A stretch of 23,511 nucleotides of DNA from Pelargonium nanum (taxonomy: Eukaryota > Streptophyta > Magnoliopsida > Geraniales > Geraniaceae): assembly GCA_036897485.1 (NCBI GenBank), contig JAYMTF010001419.1, positions 1 to 23,511 on the forward strand. Direction: 5' to 3'. Positions 10,901-21,700 of this stretch are shown in pieces. The position numbers were made by a program, and so were the translations under genes. The notes below the pieces were generated by a model. It ran no database searches. It was not told the origin of the DNA and saw nothing but the letters and a program-made list of their open reading frames with translations. The stretch's first letter is position 1, and every line of letters begins with the position of its first letter.

Positions 10901-12079
10901 GTGAGGAGAAAGGAAACTAAGAGGTGCAAATGATAAGACTATTAATATGACCCACAGCTATAACTTATGCTCACCAACTTTCAAAGTACGGGTGCAGATC
11001 ATCTTAAGTTGACCATTATAGCAAAGACCCAAAGCCAAACTCAAGATAGGTTCCATAATTGAAGAAACTATCCTGACACTGAAATTACCATGTTAGACCT
11101 TATTGGGTCCAAGTTGAGGTCAAATTATTGTTGACGGGCATCTTTTCCAGCCATTACATTGGAGTTTCCCTATAAATATGGTGTATTACTAACCAAAAAA
11201 TTAGGGCCAATATCAAGTACGGTCAATTAACCCAATATATCATCATGGATCCGAAAGTAACCTCAGGTCAGGCTTCACCTTAGAGACCTAAGATTATACT
11301 GGATCTACTTTCTCTTCAATTTTAGCAAATACATGTCATATACCTGATGATAGTAGGATTAAAAACAGACTGCTGTATATGTTATGCATAAATACTTTTA
11401 GTACCTGCTCCAAATCTGAAGGCTCAAACTTAGGCAATGCCATTTCATCCATAGCTGCCAGAAACCTTTGAACATTTCCCACACCAGGCTCAGCACTGTC
11501 TACCTGAGTAGGGGAATAAGGAAAGAAAAATGAAGGTCGATTTAATGAAAATTGAATCCAAAACCAAGTTCTAATTTTAACAGTAGCATAATTAACAGAT
11601 CAAGAGAGCTATAGACAAGCACATAAAATTGTATAACAATGAAATGGCAATTGGCAAAATGAGAGAGAAGAAACAGAATCCAACCATTGCAATTGAACCA
11701 GGACTCAGCTTGTCCAAAATAGCGCATAAAACAGCACCATCAAACAAGTATTCCCTCAATTCCTCCTCTGAATCTAATGGCAAACTTAAACAAGGAAGTA
11801 TGTAGTTCAACCAATCTGCCAAATATTCTAGCTGATTACCTACAAGTTCCAAGACACGAAAATGACAATGAGCCAATTTGAAGTTATAAATGATGAGATC
11901 ATATGCGATATCACAGCATGTGTGGACACTGCATGGAGACCAGAAAGTAGGATGAAATTAAAATTACCTTTAACAAATTCTTTAAAATTTTCCATTTGTT
12001 TATCAGTTCTACTACTAGCATCATTTGAGCTGCCAAATCTTCCATTTTGACTTCTGTGCAATCCTGAGAAGATATTCAT
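4959..12079 (-). CDS. Kinesin-14 with calponin-homology domain (KCH type), 20 exons
   Basis: Exons, minus strand: 12079-11968, 11839-11685, 11503-11405, 10873-10562, 10441-10358, 10247-10170, 10093-10001, 9909-9880, 9780-9439, 9359-9278, 9191-9094, 9004-8824, 8695-8589, 8501-8323, 8057-7893, 7804-7551, 7417-7254, 6869-6340, 5914-5703, 5038-4959. Total 3357 bases, 1118 residues. A calponin-homology domain (actin binding) spans about 38-145; a coiled coil 322-430; the neck leads into the motor at about 496-827. The motor shows the P-loop GQTGSGKT (581-588), switch I NERSSRSH (698-705) and switch II DLAGSE (731-736), so it looks catalytically whole. The Ser/Pro/Lys-rich tail ends KSGKRWQ. The neck sits before the motor, as in minus-end-directed kinesin-14s. 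Order and sequence closely resemble what I remember of Arabidopsis At1g63640/At5g41310. ATG at 12079 is the first in the exon after the leader intron. Oddities: an AT-AC intron at 8058-8322 and an ambiguous donor at 9094/9096. Confidence 0.93.
5140..5514. mobile_element. hAT-type MITE, 375 bp, with 8-bp target duplication
   Basis: The left end reads TAAAGCTGGCAATTGTG and the right end, read inward on the other strand, TAGAGCTGACAATTTGTG, forming imperfect terminal inverted repeats. Perfect 8-bp direct copies GTTTGTCT flank it at 5132-5139 and 5515-5522. Eight-base duplications and TARAGSTGRCAA-like ends are typical of hAT transposons. The body has no coding capacity and is made of CGTGTCGTGTT-like words. 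It sits in the last intron (5039-5702) of the kinesin gene. Confidence 0.88.
5820..5915 (-). repeat. 27-bp minisatellite inside kinesin tail exon 19
   Basis: Two near-identical 27-bp units lie at 5844-5870 and 5871-5897, flanked by shorter relatives on both sides. On the coding strand each unit encodes a nine-residue block, TTVLSIKPP then TTVLSIEPP. Because the unit is a multiple of three, copy change keeps the frame. It lengthens a Pro/Ser-rich disordered part of the tail. Confidence 0.85.
6129..6285. mobile_element. MITE-like inverted-repeat element in kinesin intron 18
   Basis: The left half begins AAGTTCCGAAACAGTCCAT and continues to a TTTTAGTCCA block. The right half, read on the other strand, begins AAGTTCCAAAATAGTCCAT and reaches the same TTTTAGTCCA block after about 45-50 bases. 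This long inverted repeat with a short centre is the form of a MITE. A convincing target-site duplication was not found, so the superfamily is left open. Confidence 0.7.
8058..8322 (-). other. Probable U12-type AT-AC intron in the kinesin motor domain
   Basis: On the coding strand the intron starts ATATCCTTTT, an exact match to the minor-spliceosome AT-type donor, and ends GCATAC. A branch-site-like TTCCTTTGAC lies at 8075-8066, with its adenosine about 9 bases from the end. Joining AAAAAG to ACTTGGGATTTGG gives ...[17 protein letters not shown], matching the uninterrupted motor of related kinesins. No GT-AG pair gives this. A poly(A) run (about 8177-8191) and a GGA microsatellite (about 8194-8210) lie inside it. 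Confidence 0.85.
8177..8210. repeat. A-tract plus (GGA)n microsatellite
   Basis: About fifteen A residues are followed by AG and about five to six GGA repeats on the plus strand. It lies within the AT-AC intron and is likely to vary in length. Confidence 0.9.
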
Positions 12080-12960
12080 GTTGGAATGCTTCAAAACAGA
12101 ACTTAACCTCTGTGATCACTTGTCCACTCTATGCAAATCAAAGCACTGACCCAAACCCTGAACCAAAACCAGTAAAACCCAATCAATAAATGGAACATAA
12201 CAAATTGCAGCACTAATCACCACTTTAACCCAAAATGACTGTGCCAAATACCCCTTATATGTATATTTCATAAAAATCAAAACAACAAATAAGCTGCCAT
12301 TGCCATTACCTCTTCTTCAAGGCACAGTAAATCAAGCTCAAATACAAGAAAATTCTAGCCTACAAAACTCTAAGAATCCTGAAGACAGCCTGAGAGCCAA
12401 AAATAATACCAACTCGCATAACATTGATGCACGAAAATTCAAAATGGTGTTTAAAATTTATTTCCCCCAGAAAATCTCAAAAAAAAATAAAGAATTAGGA
12501 ACTTGAAATTCTGAACCTAATCAGCTCCTCTATAGTGTCTTCAAATGATCCAGGATGATTAATGAACAGTGTTTTCCATGGCCCATTGATAGCTTAAAAT
12601 GAAAGCAAACGCCAAAAATTCCAAACTATCTCACCTACGCCTAACCGACAAGCACAACAACATTTTCTCAACACCTCGAACTCCAATTTTCTCTCATTTT
12701 CCCAGCTCCCAAACACAGCAAATTTGAAATTCTCATCGCAAGAATCTCCTCTTCGCCGAAACAGAACAAACAGATACAGAATTCGAACGAACCAATCCAA
12801 ATTCAAACTGATCAACAAGAAACCCTAGATTTCACCAAAATCGTAAATGTACGGTCGAATTGTGAAGAAAAACTAAAACGCGAACCTGAGGGAACCGGAG
12901 AGAAACAGAGAGAGAGAGGCTTGAAGATCTCTGAGTTGCAGAGCTTTTCGCGAGGACGAC
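12080..12960 (-). other. Kinesin 5'UTR and leader intron
   Basis: No start codon lies between 12079 and the likely leader-intron acceptor. The minus strand around 12960-12887 is a CT-rich leader (CTCTCTCTCTCTGTTTCTC) ending in CAG followed by GTTCGCG at 12885, a plausible donor. Candidate acceptors lie near 12150-12132. The small open frames on either strand in this stretch are not recognisable. Confidence 0.6.
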
Positions 12961-14766
12961 AATGGAAGCTCTAAGAGGAAACAATGAGAATGAGGTCGAT
13001 TCGCCTGCGAAACGACGCCGTCTTCATCGTCTCCTCCGTTTGTATCCTGAAATCGTCGGAGACGGAAAATGGACGGAGAGAGAAATTATAGGTCGAATCA
13101 ACGGCGATGATTGTATCATATTATTTGTTTTTTCTTTTTTGAAATGTTACCGAATTTTGTTTTTTATTGAATGACGGTTTTGTCCTCCCGCTATTTTTGG
13201 AGTGGCCTTCCCGCCTAGTTTTGTTTGTCTTTTTATGACTTTTTGTGTTTGAATTTAAATCGTGGAGTGGGTTTTGGCACTCGCTGTTTTATGCGCGTAC
13301 GGTGTACGCTTAGCTCTTTTGCTTACTTGTCAGCATGTTATTGGCTCATCTGTTAATGACCAAAAAAAAAGTGTAAATATAAAAATATTATACAAAATAG
13401 AAATAATAGCATACAAATGGAGTTTTAATATTACTTGTTGACTTTTTAATAATTTGAAATAGAGTTACCAATTTGAGTTACAAGTTGCGTTTTTTTATAA
13501 TTCGAATTGAAATTTAATTGTATCTGGCTTAAAAGGTATGCGAATTTACATAATTAGGTTTTGAATTTTATAGGTAATGTGTGTAAATCTTCACGACTTG
13601 AATTTGGTCATGTCAATTTTTTGCACTTTGAACCTAAAAATCACATATCAAACTTTGTATGATATAAGTTCGGATGTAAATTGCTCGCTATAATATTATC
13701 ATATGACAAAATAAATTACAATTATCGTACTTCAAAAAAATATATAATTTGTTTCAAATCGTTTACGATTTATTTATTTAGTGAAATTAGGTGATAGACA
13801 ATTTTCTTTATTTTTGACATTCAAAATTATGTTCAAATGAATGATAATTAGACATATGTAGTGTCAACATTTTCTCAATAAGTTTTTGCGTGTATTGTTC
13901 AGTTCATAAGATATAGTACACACTCAAGACATTGCAACAGGTTAAATTTATTTAAAAAATAATAAATTTAATTAACACGCCCATTTTGAACTCTATTTGA
14001 GATGTATAACAACAACCTATCCAATACAAAAATATTTTTGTATGGGATATAAAAACAAAATCAATATTTATTGTAATTTGACAAAAAATGCAGGCACCAA
14101 AATCAACACCAACAAAATTTGTATACAAGTAAATATGGATTGAACTATCTTATTGACTAACCTAATAGTCATCACATAGTTATGGAAGTGTTTATTTATT
14201 AGAGACAAAACTTTGTTTTTTTCTCAATTTAGTACCAGTTTAAGTCAAATGTGGTGAATTTTATCAATTAAGATTTTGGAAACAAAAAAAATAGTATCTC
14301 AACTAATACACAACTATTCAACCTAATGAGTTAGGTACAATTTAAAGCTCATATGCTACTTGTTCAATACGTTTTTAATTTGAAAATAATGTCAAATTCT
14401 TGAATATTGTATTTGTGGTTAGTGAAAATATATAATATTTGTTTTTATATAAATTGAAAATAAAAATCAGATTTGAAGGTAGAAAATAAATTCAAACAAA
14501 AACAAAAACAGAATTTAGAGTTTTATATATTTGGACAAAATTATTTTTAAAATTCTGTGTAATTATTAAGTTTTTTTTTTTTTTTTGAAGAAGTGTAATT
14601 ATTAAGTGGAATAATTAATTACTCATTGAAATATAAATATAAAGATAAAATAAATCAAACAAAACATTGGGTCTTGTGGGCCAAAGTTTGAAAGTTTAAA
14701 CAGATGTGAAATTGGGCCTACATTAAAGGGCCCATTTTCGACTTTGAGCAAAATAAAAGAAAACGA
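12961..14766. other. Intergenic, promoter side of the kinesin gene
   Basis: GC is higher up to about 13120, as expected near a transcription start, and then the DNA is strongly AT-rich to 14700. A 70-codon open frame on the plus strand at 12962-13174 has no recognisable domain and ends in a hydrophobic, T-rich tail; I do not call it a gene. Otherwise nothing identifiable is seen apart from the conserved tRNA 3' flank from about 14711. Confidence 0.55.
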
Positions 14767-14838
14767 CGCCGTTGCCGGGGATCGAACCCGGGTCACCCGC
14801 GTGACAGGCGGGAATACTTACCACTATACTACAACGAC
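14767..14838 (-). tRNA. tRNA-Asp, anticodon GTC
   Basis: The 72-base minus-strand sequence starts GTCGTTGTAGTATAGTGG and folds as a full cloverleaf. The acceptor stem GTCGTTG pairs with CAACGGC (one G-U), the anticodon stem is CCCGC/GCGGG with loop CTGTCAC, and the T-arm holds GGTTCGATCC, which is also the B box. The discriminator is G and CCA is not encoded, as expected for a nuclear gene. A T4 terminator follows three bases after the 3' end. It inserts aspartate at GAC/GAT codons. Confidence 0.97.
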
Positions 14839-16646
14839 TTATTTGCTGGTTTTTGCTCTGTTTCTATATTTTACAAAACTAACTTAGACAACAAAAGATT
14901 AAAACTAGAAATTCAACCTCAAAACTCGATCCGTATTTTTGAATGATTGGTTGCGTGAAATATATATAATCAATTTTTTTTACAGAATGAATAATTTCTC
15001 GTGGATTCTTACATTTTACCTATAAACTAAAGGTGACAATTCAAATTTTGAATCAGATTCATATAATATTGATAAAGTATAGTCTGGATATTATCGAAAG
15101 GAGTTCCGACTATAAACTAAAGGTGACAATTCAAATTTTGAATCAGATTCATATAATATTGATAAAGTATAGTCTGGATATTATCGAAAGGAGTTCCGAC
15201 TAGATAATGTAAAATGCGCGAATTTGCGTAGACTTGTTCAACCCGGACTATATTTTTATAGGATTAATCTGATTCAACGAAAAAATTGGTTTGGATCTAA
15301 ATTATTAACTTTAATGTACAATCCAAAATCCGTGTAAGAGGGCTCCACTGACTAACCTGGTCCGGGGGGCAAGTTCGAATGTGTACACGATCTATGCTAA
15401 TCGCTCGAACGCATACCACCCAAACTAATTAAATGCACGTGAGCCGTAAACCCGTGACGCAATCCAAACGGGCCCAACAACACTTATTTGCCTTCGTTGA
15501 CAAAACAATCTTAAAGGAGCTTAGTCTTTTTTTATTATTATTTCATAATAGATGTGAGATCTTAATAAATAAAAAAGATAGAAGAACTTGTATAAATACA
15601 TCACTCCCTTCCCCGGTGGTTAGTTACATTTTAACTATCAACTACCCTGTAACTGAATACCTTCAAAGTTAACATAAAAAGGCTAGCTACCGGCAGACTG
15701 AACTCTTTCAGAAACCTTTACTTATGAAAGAGTTTTCAAATTCATATTGATAAAACTAAAAATTCAAGTAAAAGGTTGTTTTGCTGTTTTGTATAAAAAA
15801 CAAATAAGTCTCATTTGCGGAGAATATGAAATTTGAGGGTTTAAATTATTTTAAAAATAAAACTAATGTTACACAATGAAAATTACAATTGCTGAAGTGA
15901 TTTAGGTAAAATGTAATTCTCCTTAAATATAAAAGCTCTCAACTTATGGATGTTCGAGATTAACCGCACAAATTCGCTATAAATGTCTAAAATTGATTCT
16001 CTAGTGATTTCTTACATTTCAAGAAATTGCAAGAAATTGTTCAAAAACATTTCCTATTATTGGGAAAAAAGAATGCAAAAAACTTTAATATCAAAAATAT
16101 TCTACTGTATACGAGTAAAATGCAGTAGAGCAGGTAATTTGGATTTTAATATGCGAGCAACTTAAACCAATTGAACCAGTTTTGGATTGAATTTTCTTGC
16201 AAATTAAAGATCGGAAAAGATAATATTGTCTACTGTACACTAAAATTTTTAAAATTTATCTTATTCAATTCTTTCACATCAAATTCTGACTATTCTTTAA
16301 CCGATTCAAATTCAAACAAATTTGATATGAAAGCTGAAATATTGCCGCTTCTAAGATCTAATGTGCATCTACAAAAGCTCGACAAAAATAAGATATCCAA
16401 GAATTTTTTGAATTCAACTGTTGTCCAACAAAAAATAGTCTCGCTTTGAATTTCTACACAATTAAAAAATACAGTTCAAATTTTGTGTCGATGAATCAAC
16501 TTGCATCATCCAATTATCTTTCAAATTATAGGAATTATACTTAAAATAAATAATAAACATAACAAAAAAAATTATGGTAGAATGATCCATTTTGGGCTAC
16601 ATAAAGAAGGCCCATTTTCAAATTTGAGCAAAATAAAAGAAAACGA
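14839..16646. other. AT-rich spacer between the two tRNA-Asp genes
   Basis: It contains the 90-bp tandem duplication at 15021-15200. Around 15340-15480 there is a GC-richer patch with GTTCGAATG, which might be a worn SINE or promoter remnant but lacks a convincing A box. Several open frames of 60-92 codons on the plus strand (15433-16449) are Lys/Asn/Ile/Ser-rich and match nothing I know. Confidence 0.55.
15021..15200. repeat. Perfect 90-bp tandem duplication
   Basis: Units 15021-15110 and 15111-15200 are identical base for base by eye. Each begins TATAAACTAAAGGTGACAAT and ends GAGTTCCGAC. The TAAAGGTGACAATTC near the start resembles a hAT left terminus. Identity implies a recent duplication, or possibly an assembly artefact. 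Confidence 0.95.
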
Positions 16647-16718
16647 CGCCGTTGCCGGGGATCGAACCCGGGTCACCCGCGTGACAGGCGGGAATACTTA
16701 CCACTATACTACAACGAC
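16647..16718 (-). tRNA. tRNA-Asp, anticodon GTC (second copy)
   Basis: The 72-base gene is identical to the copy at 14767-14838, with the same cloverleaf, GTC anticodon, internal boxes and T4 terminator. The 3' flank is also shared for about 55-60 bases (GGCCCATTTTC, TTTGAGCAAAATAAAAGAAA on the plus strand). The 5' flank soon diverges. This points to a local segmental duplication about 1.9 kb apart. Confidence 0.97.
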
Positions 16719-18108
16719 CAATTTGATGGAATTTACACACATTTTATATTTGTTGTTGTTTTCTAAGGGATATTATAGCTTTAATTTTTCATTTATTTTA
16801 TAGTGTTTAATAAATGTTATATAATGTTCATCAAAAAAAAGAAAAGAAAAAAGTTATGTTAAGTAGAGGTAACAGTTCAGGCCGTATTCGAAAGAACTAG
16901 CCTGGAACTGACTTGAAAGAGGCTCGAGATCGTCTATTGGGTTTTACACGTAAAATTTGTAAGTTCGTGAAAGCAGAGGTATGTAAAATCCAAATACTGG
17001 AACAAACATTGACCGACCTGAATCAATAGACTTTGGTTGTATTGTCCTCCCAAATATCAATTGATTTGGATTTGGATATATATATTTATTTTAATTAACT
17101 ATGAATGAGGTGGGCCACTTCCACAATTTTTTTGGGACTCCTCACTCCTCATAAACTAAGTCAAATTTTATTTTTAATTTTGGTCGTATTCCTTTTTCTC
17201 TACCCCTCTTACTATTTTGGTATAATATGATTTTCATAATTACTTATATGATTTATCTCAAGTATATGTTTGATTTAAGTCGATTTGGTTTGATTACGTC
17301 TATTTGATCTGATCCATACAAGATAATAATTTAGGTCAGTCCCGACCTATTTAATCATGTATGATCAGACCTAATGAACAAACCCCAGCTTGGAAGGATA
17401 GCCCAACCTACAATTTCCCCAATGTAAATCCGACCCGCCCTGAACTCAAACAATGCGGGTTGCAAGATGTTTAGGTTGTACGTTTTGCATAGAAAAAACG
17501 CCATCGGCGGGCTAGCATGGATTTTCTAATTTCTATGTGGCAAACCGACCCAGAAATTAATTGGATATATTCAAGGCAAGTTTAGGTTCAGGTCCAATTT
17601 GCTAGCTCTAAGACATGATAACTTTAAAACAAAACAAAACAATACAAAACTTTCTTTTCTTGGTTCCTTGACAAACAATACAATACAAGTTATGGAACTT
17701 GGAACCATTTTTTCATGATCTACTTCTCTTCCCCAAAACCAATATACCAAACCCTAACCAGAATACAATGGAAAAAGGTGAAAGAAAGTGCCCTATCTCT
17801 CAACTATCAACTATCTATTGCCTAATGCTATTTTCAAGTTACAATATGGACAGTATAGTTTCTCAACACAAAGCAAGCTTCGATGCATATGTTATGTAGT
17901 GTGTACCTTTTACCTTGATTTCATCACGGGAGCTAGAAACCAAGAAAATGGCGGGATATGCATTTGAGGAGGCCATCTCAGTTTTCCCGAGCAAATGGAC
18001 CTTGACGCGCAGGTTATGCATTTCTCCCGTCTTTACAATTGTAATGCCTTCTTCCTTGGAAACCCAAAGTGGGTTCAGCTTTACCAAGCAAAAGGATTGA
18101 GTTTGGGT
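16719..18108. other. Intergenic, with hAT-like remnants; 3' side of the DUF3527 gene
   Basis: TAGAGGTAACAGTTCAGGCC at 16864 looks like a hAT left end, and CAATTTGCTAGCTCTA ending near 17611 looks like a right end. Between them are GGGT/ACCC words typical of such repeats, but the 8-base flanks do not match, so they may belong to different copies. The part from about 17900 to 18108 is probably the 3'UTR of the DUF3527 gene. Confidence 0.45.
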
Positions 18109-20585
18109 TTATACTCGAGCAATGGGAGAAAATGGCGGGGTGAGGACGAATGAAGCTGGGATTGCTTTTCGGGTTTTGGTTATTTTCTCTTCTTCTGTGA
18201 CTGCTTTGATCAAGAACTTCACTTCTTCATCGATGAACATTTTCAGGGAATTGCATTGTGGCAGCTGCCCGTTTCTCTCCTGCCCGGCAGCAGTAGAAGC
18301 TTGTGTACTATGCAACATGGCAACACAGATGGAGAATGCTTGCACCGTAGACAACTGTGCATGGAAGTCAACTGAGTACTCTCCCTCTTGAACATATGTT
18401 AAGGTCAACCCCGGTGCATTCTCCTTTGATCCCTATACACAACAGAAGTGAACGACTTGTGAGAGAGACTAATTATATCAATAATGAAAACCAGAGAAGT
18501 GCATATGATTGCAACCAACAATTTAAATGCTTTTTAGTGTGCGGTAAAGAAGATAGATGCCAAATTACTTAATGTGGTACCATTTGGATTTGAATTATTG
18601 TTCGGGAATGAGATTCTCATTGTTCATTATTTGCGCGTGAGCATTGTAACATTTAAGATAACGGGTTCAACTTAGGATAACAATCTCTCTGATATAAATG
18701 ACTGCTCGCCTTTTCTAATATCCAAATATAAGCAACTGCAGTGTGCTATAATAGGACTTCTATAAATTTCTTGCTCTCCTTATGGTCGATTTATTGATAC
18801 TAAATATACATCATAGTGTCAAGAGTTAACTATGGAAGTAAACAATACGCTTACCTGGACAAAAAGTTCGAGCGGCCGCTGATTCTCAACAAGTAGATGA
18901 TCATCTCCACTTTGAAGATCGGGATTGCCAAAAACCACAAGTGGGCAAGCCATGTCCCATCCACCACAATCACAGCCTCCACCAAGTCTCCATCTGTTCA
19001 GTAGTGATGAAGGACCTCGACTTTCATCACTAGGCAAACCGTGATTTCCACTTGGAATCACCACTTTAACCTTTGCCGGACTTGCGTTGTCCGTGATTCT
19101 TCCCTTCTGCTCAATCCTCGAAAGCTTTAATAGATTCGAGTACTTTTTCTCACTAATCTTGCCGCCTCTCTTGTATTTCAAGCTTTCTCTCTTCTCGAAC
19201 GGGACTTGAATAACAGTGGCCGCAATTTCAAGGTTTGGATGTAAATCCGCAGGTGCCCAAGGAAATAGACACGAAGAATCTAACTCTCTGTTGTCCGACA
19301 CTTGCTTCGGTTGAGGGTTCACTTTTGCTGAATTCCGGACCAGATCAGGGGAACAATTAGAAACATCTTGGACGGCAACACTATTTCTTGCATGCGCAAT
19401 ATCGTACATTACGAATTCTGTGACCATAGAGTTTTCCGAAGCTTTCTCATCTCTCAACTCCGAGCATAAATAACACGCAACTTGCATTTGTCCCACCATT
19501 GGCGATTCTTTGATTCCATCATTTGATACCCGAGAATTTGCATTGCTTCTCTTTCTATTGTCCATGGAGTGAAACGTGTATACCCAATTAAATGCCTTGT
19601 CCGCTTTCCATGTCTTGGCAACAAATACCTCTTCCGGACACTTCAACGAGAATTCAAAATATGGCATTCCGCCTTTATTTTCCATCTTGAGACAAGCATG
19701 AAGGTGGACCGGGGAACCCGCCACAAGCGAATGTTGACGATCTCTTGTAGCATTATGGGAAATGAGTTCCGAATCTGGTGCTTTTGAGAAGTCATCGGGC
19801 AAAGGTTTCAGAAGCGCCTTGTTCCTTTTACTGTCGCCAACCTCCATGGTATCACTTAAAGGACTTCGTAGAGATTTGGACTTCATGAAGGGATCAAACA
19901 TCTTTCTGATCGGACTGAATCTGCTCTTCGAGCTAGCTCTCGGGGAATGATCACTTTCGGATAAAGAAGGTAGCTGGGGCAATCCCGCTTTAGCTGATAA
20001 CGACTTGTGCATCGCAAAAGATGTCACTTTCTTTAGAGGATCAACATTCTCAATTCGGGCCCTTCCAACATTTTCTGATGAGCATTTTTCTCCATTATTC
20101 GAATCTAGACAGATTTCGAAGAAATCACCCGAGGAACATGGGTCTACGTAAGCCTTGCTAACAGAAGCTACGCTCAAGTTTGAGTTCCGAGACATCACTG
20201 AAGATCTCTCTCGTTGGTTCTCCTCATCAGAATCGCACAAAGAATCAACAACACTAAACGAGAAAGCGCCACCACTACTGCGAGGCATCTCGATTTTCCT
20301 CCTACCCTCAACAGATCCTCGTTTCTTCATTTTACTTACCTCTCTAGAGCTTTGATAAATCGAGCCTCGCTTCATCTCTACATTACAAGATGAACTGCGG
20401 TAGCGACCAAAGCTGATCTCTTTGAAGTCCTCCTTTAGGCTCAACCTATTGTCATTGCGGGCGGGCTTCCCTTTAGCACTTCTCTTCTCAACGTCCAAAC
20501 AATGTCGAGGAGATGGAAGAACCGTGTTAGGGCTGAGACCATCAACGCGGCCTTCTCTGAATTCCAACTCCTTCTCTAGTCCCAT
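18109..20585 (-). CDS. DUF3527 domain protein, two exons
   Basis: Exons, minus strand: 20585-18855 (577 codons) and 18432-18109 (107 codons plus stop), joined in phase 0 across a GT-AG intron (18433-18854). The product has 684 residues. The first 290 are Ser/Arg/Lys-rich and probably disordered, with SP-type sites such as SPRASSKSRFSPIRK. The conserved part starts near residue 291 (SPVHLHACLKMENKGGMPYF) and includes CPEEVFVAKTW, a Cys/Gly motif GGGCDCGGWDMACPL (535-549) and a final AIPASFVLTPPFSPIARV. This matches the plant-specific DUF3527 family (Arabidopsis At2g37930-like). No catalytic residues, signal peptide or membrane segment can be seen, and the function of the family is not known to me. 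The ATG at 20585 lies 17 bases after a probable 5'UTR acceptor at 20602. Confidence 0.9.
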
Positions 20586-21700
20586 TAAAAGATACCAAGT
20601 TCTACACAGCAAAACGCACAAAACAAGTAAGAACTAGGAACTCAGACCACAGAAACAGAAGCATCACACAACCCATTTACTACACTAATCCGAAATGAAT
20701 TATGTCAATCTTATTAGGCGAATGTAGGCACTATAAGTACAAGGTTAAGACTTGAAGGAGAAAAAATCTTGTCCAATGTTGAGACAATTGATAAGCTACA
20801 TAGCAACATAACATGCAAAACAAGGAATTTGAATAACACAAAAGAGCTAATGAATCATATGGTTCTACAACATGAACAAACACATGATTATTATATATAA
20901 TTCAGCAACAAACCCATATATCAGATTCAAAGTTTGAAGACAAAAGAACATTAAAATCACAAATGAAACATAAAAACTCAGATCTTGAAGCACAAAGTAG
21001 GATTTTTTGGGAGCAGATTATAGACCATAAGTGAAAGAAAGAAAAAAAGAGTGTAAATTTGAAGCAACAGTTCAATGATCCCAACTTTACAATCTAACCA
21101 TTCTCTCAAAAAAGCATATACCCATCAATGATTCCACAACTTTGAGATCAAAGAACCAAACTTGATCCCACAAAAGAACACAAAATGCTCAAACCAACAA
21201 GCCCCACAAAAAAGAGAGTAAACTAAAGTCTGAACACAACAAAATGATAATGAAAACAGCTTTATCTTCTCTTGCATTGCAAGCTAAAAAAACACAAAGA
21301 ACAATCAAAATGGTCACAGAAAAAGAGCCATACCCCACTGTAGATCTCAGAGAAGTGAATTCAAAGAAAAACCCAACAGAGCCTGAGCCGATGCAATCAT
21401 AATCCTCCAATAATCTCTCGGGTCCTGAGCTCAGAAGCTACCTCGTAAGTGAACCATCAACAAAACCCAGAAAAACCCATCTCGGAAACAGTCATTGGTG
21501 ACCCAAAAGTGGAGGGCAAAAGCAAAAAAACAATGTGAAATGGAGACCAAAATGAGCCGAGAAACAAAAAAGGTGGGTTCTTGAGGAGAGAGAAAAAAAG
21601 GGTTAGAGAGAGAAAGAGAGATTGATCAATCACGCCAAGAGGGTTGCGAGGAGAGGCAGAGAGCTACTGAGCTTCTGTTCATGTCGACTCCAAAAAAAAC
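20586..21700 (-). other. DUF3527 gene 5'UTR with leader intron and small uORF
   Basis: An acceptor TGTGTAG at 20603-20602 precedes the coding start, and a plausible donor GGG|GTATGG sits at 21333, giving a leader intron of about 730 bases. The presumed first exon contains CT-rich leader sequence around 21590-21690. Within it, ATG at 21400 opens an 18-codon frame (17 residues plus stop) that closes at 21347, before the donor. Confidence 0.55.

Noticed and set aside
12962-13174. Plus-strand 70-codon open frame starting MEALRGNNENE, divergent from the kinesin
   Set aside because: It overlaps the GC-richer promoter and leader region of the kinesin gene, has no recognisable domain, and its second half is T-rich low-complexity sequence. 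A first exon of an unseen gene cannot be excluded, but no partner exon was found downstream.
15340-15420. GTTCGAATG near a GC-rich patch, possible SINE or tRNA remnant
   Set aside because: The nearest A-box-like word is poor and too close, and no cloverleaf forms.
16171-16449. Plus-strand 92-codon open frame between the tRNA genes
   Set aside because: Lys/Asn/Ser-rich composition typical of AT-rich chance frames, with no motif, no splice partners and no similarity that I recognise.
16864-17611. A single 748-bp hAT element with TAGAGGTAAC and TAGCTCTA ends
   Set aside because: The 8-base flanks do not match each other, so the two ends may come from separate remnants.
17863-18087. Minus-strand 74-codon open frame just after the DUF3527 stop
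   Set aside because: It lies in the probable 3'UTR, and the DUF3527 protein already ends with its family's usual TPPFSPIARV-like terminus.
18600-18690. GGGTTCAAC-containing patch in the DUF3527 intron, possible SINE
   Set aside because: Only one box-like word is present and no duplication flanks it.
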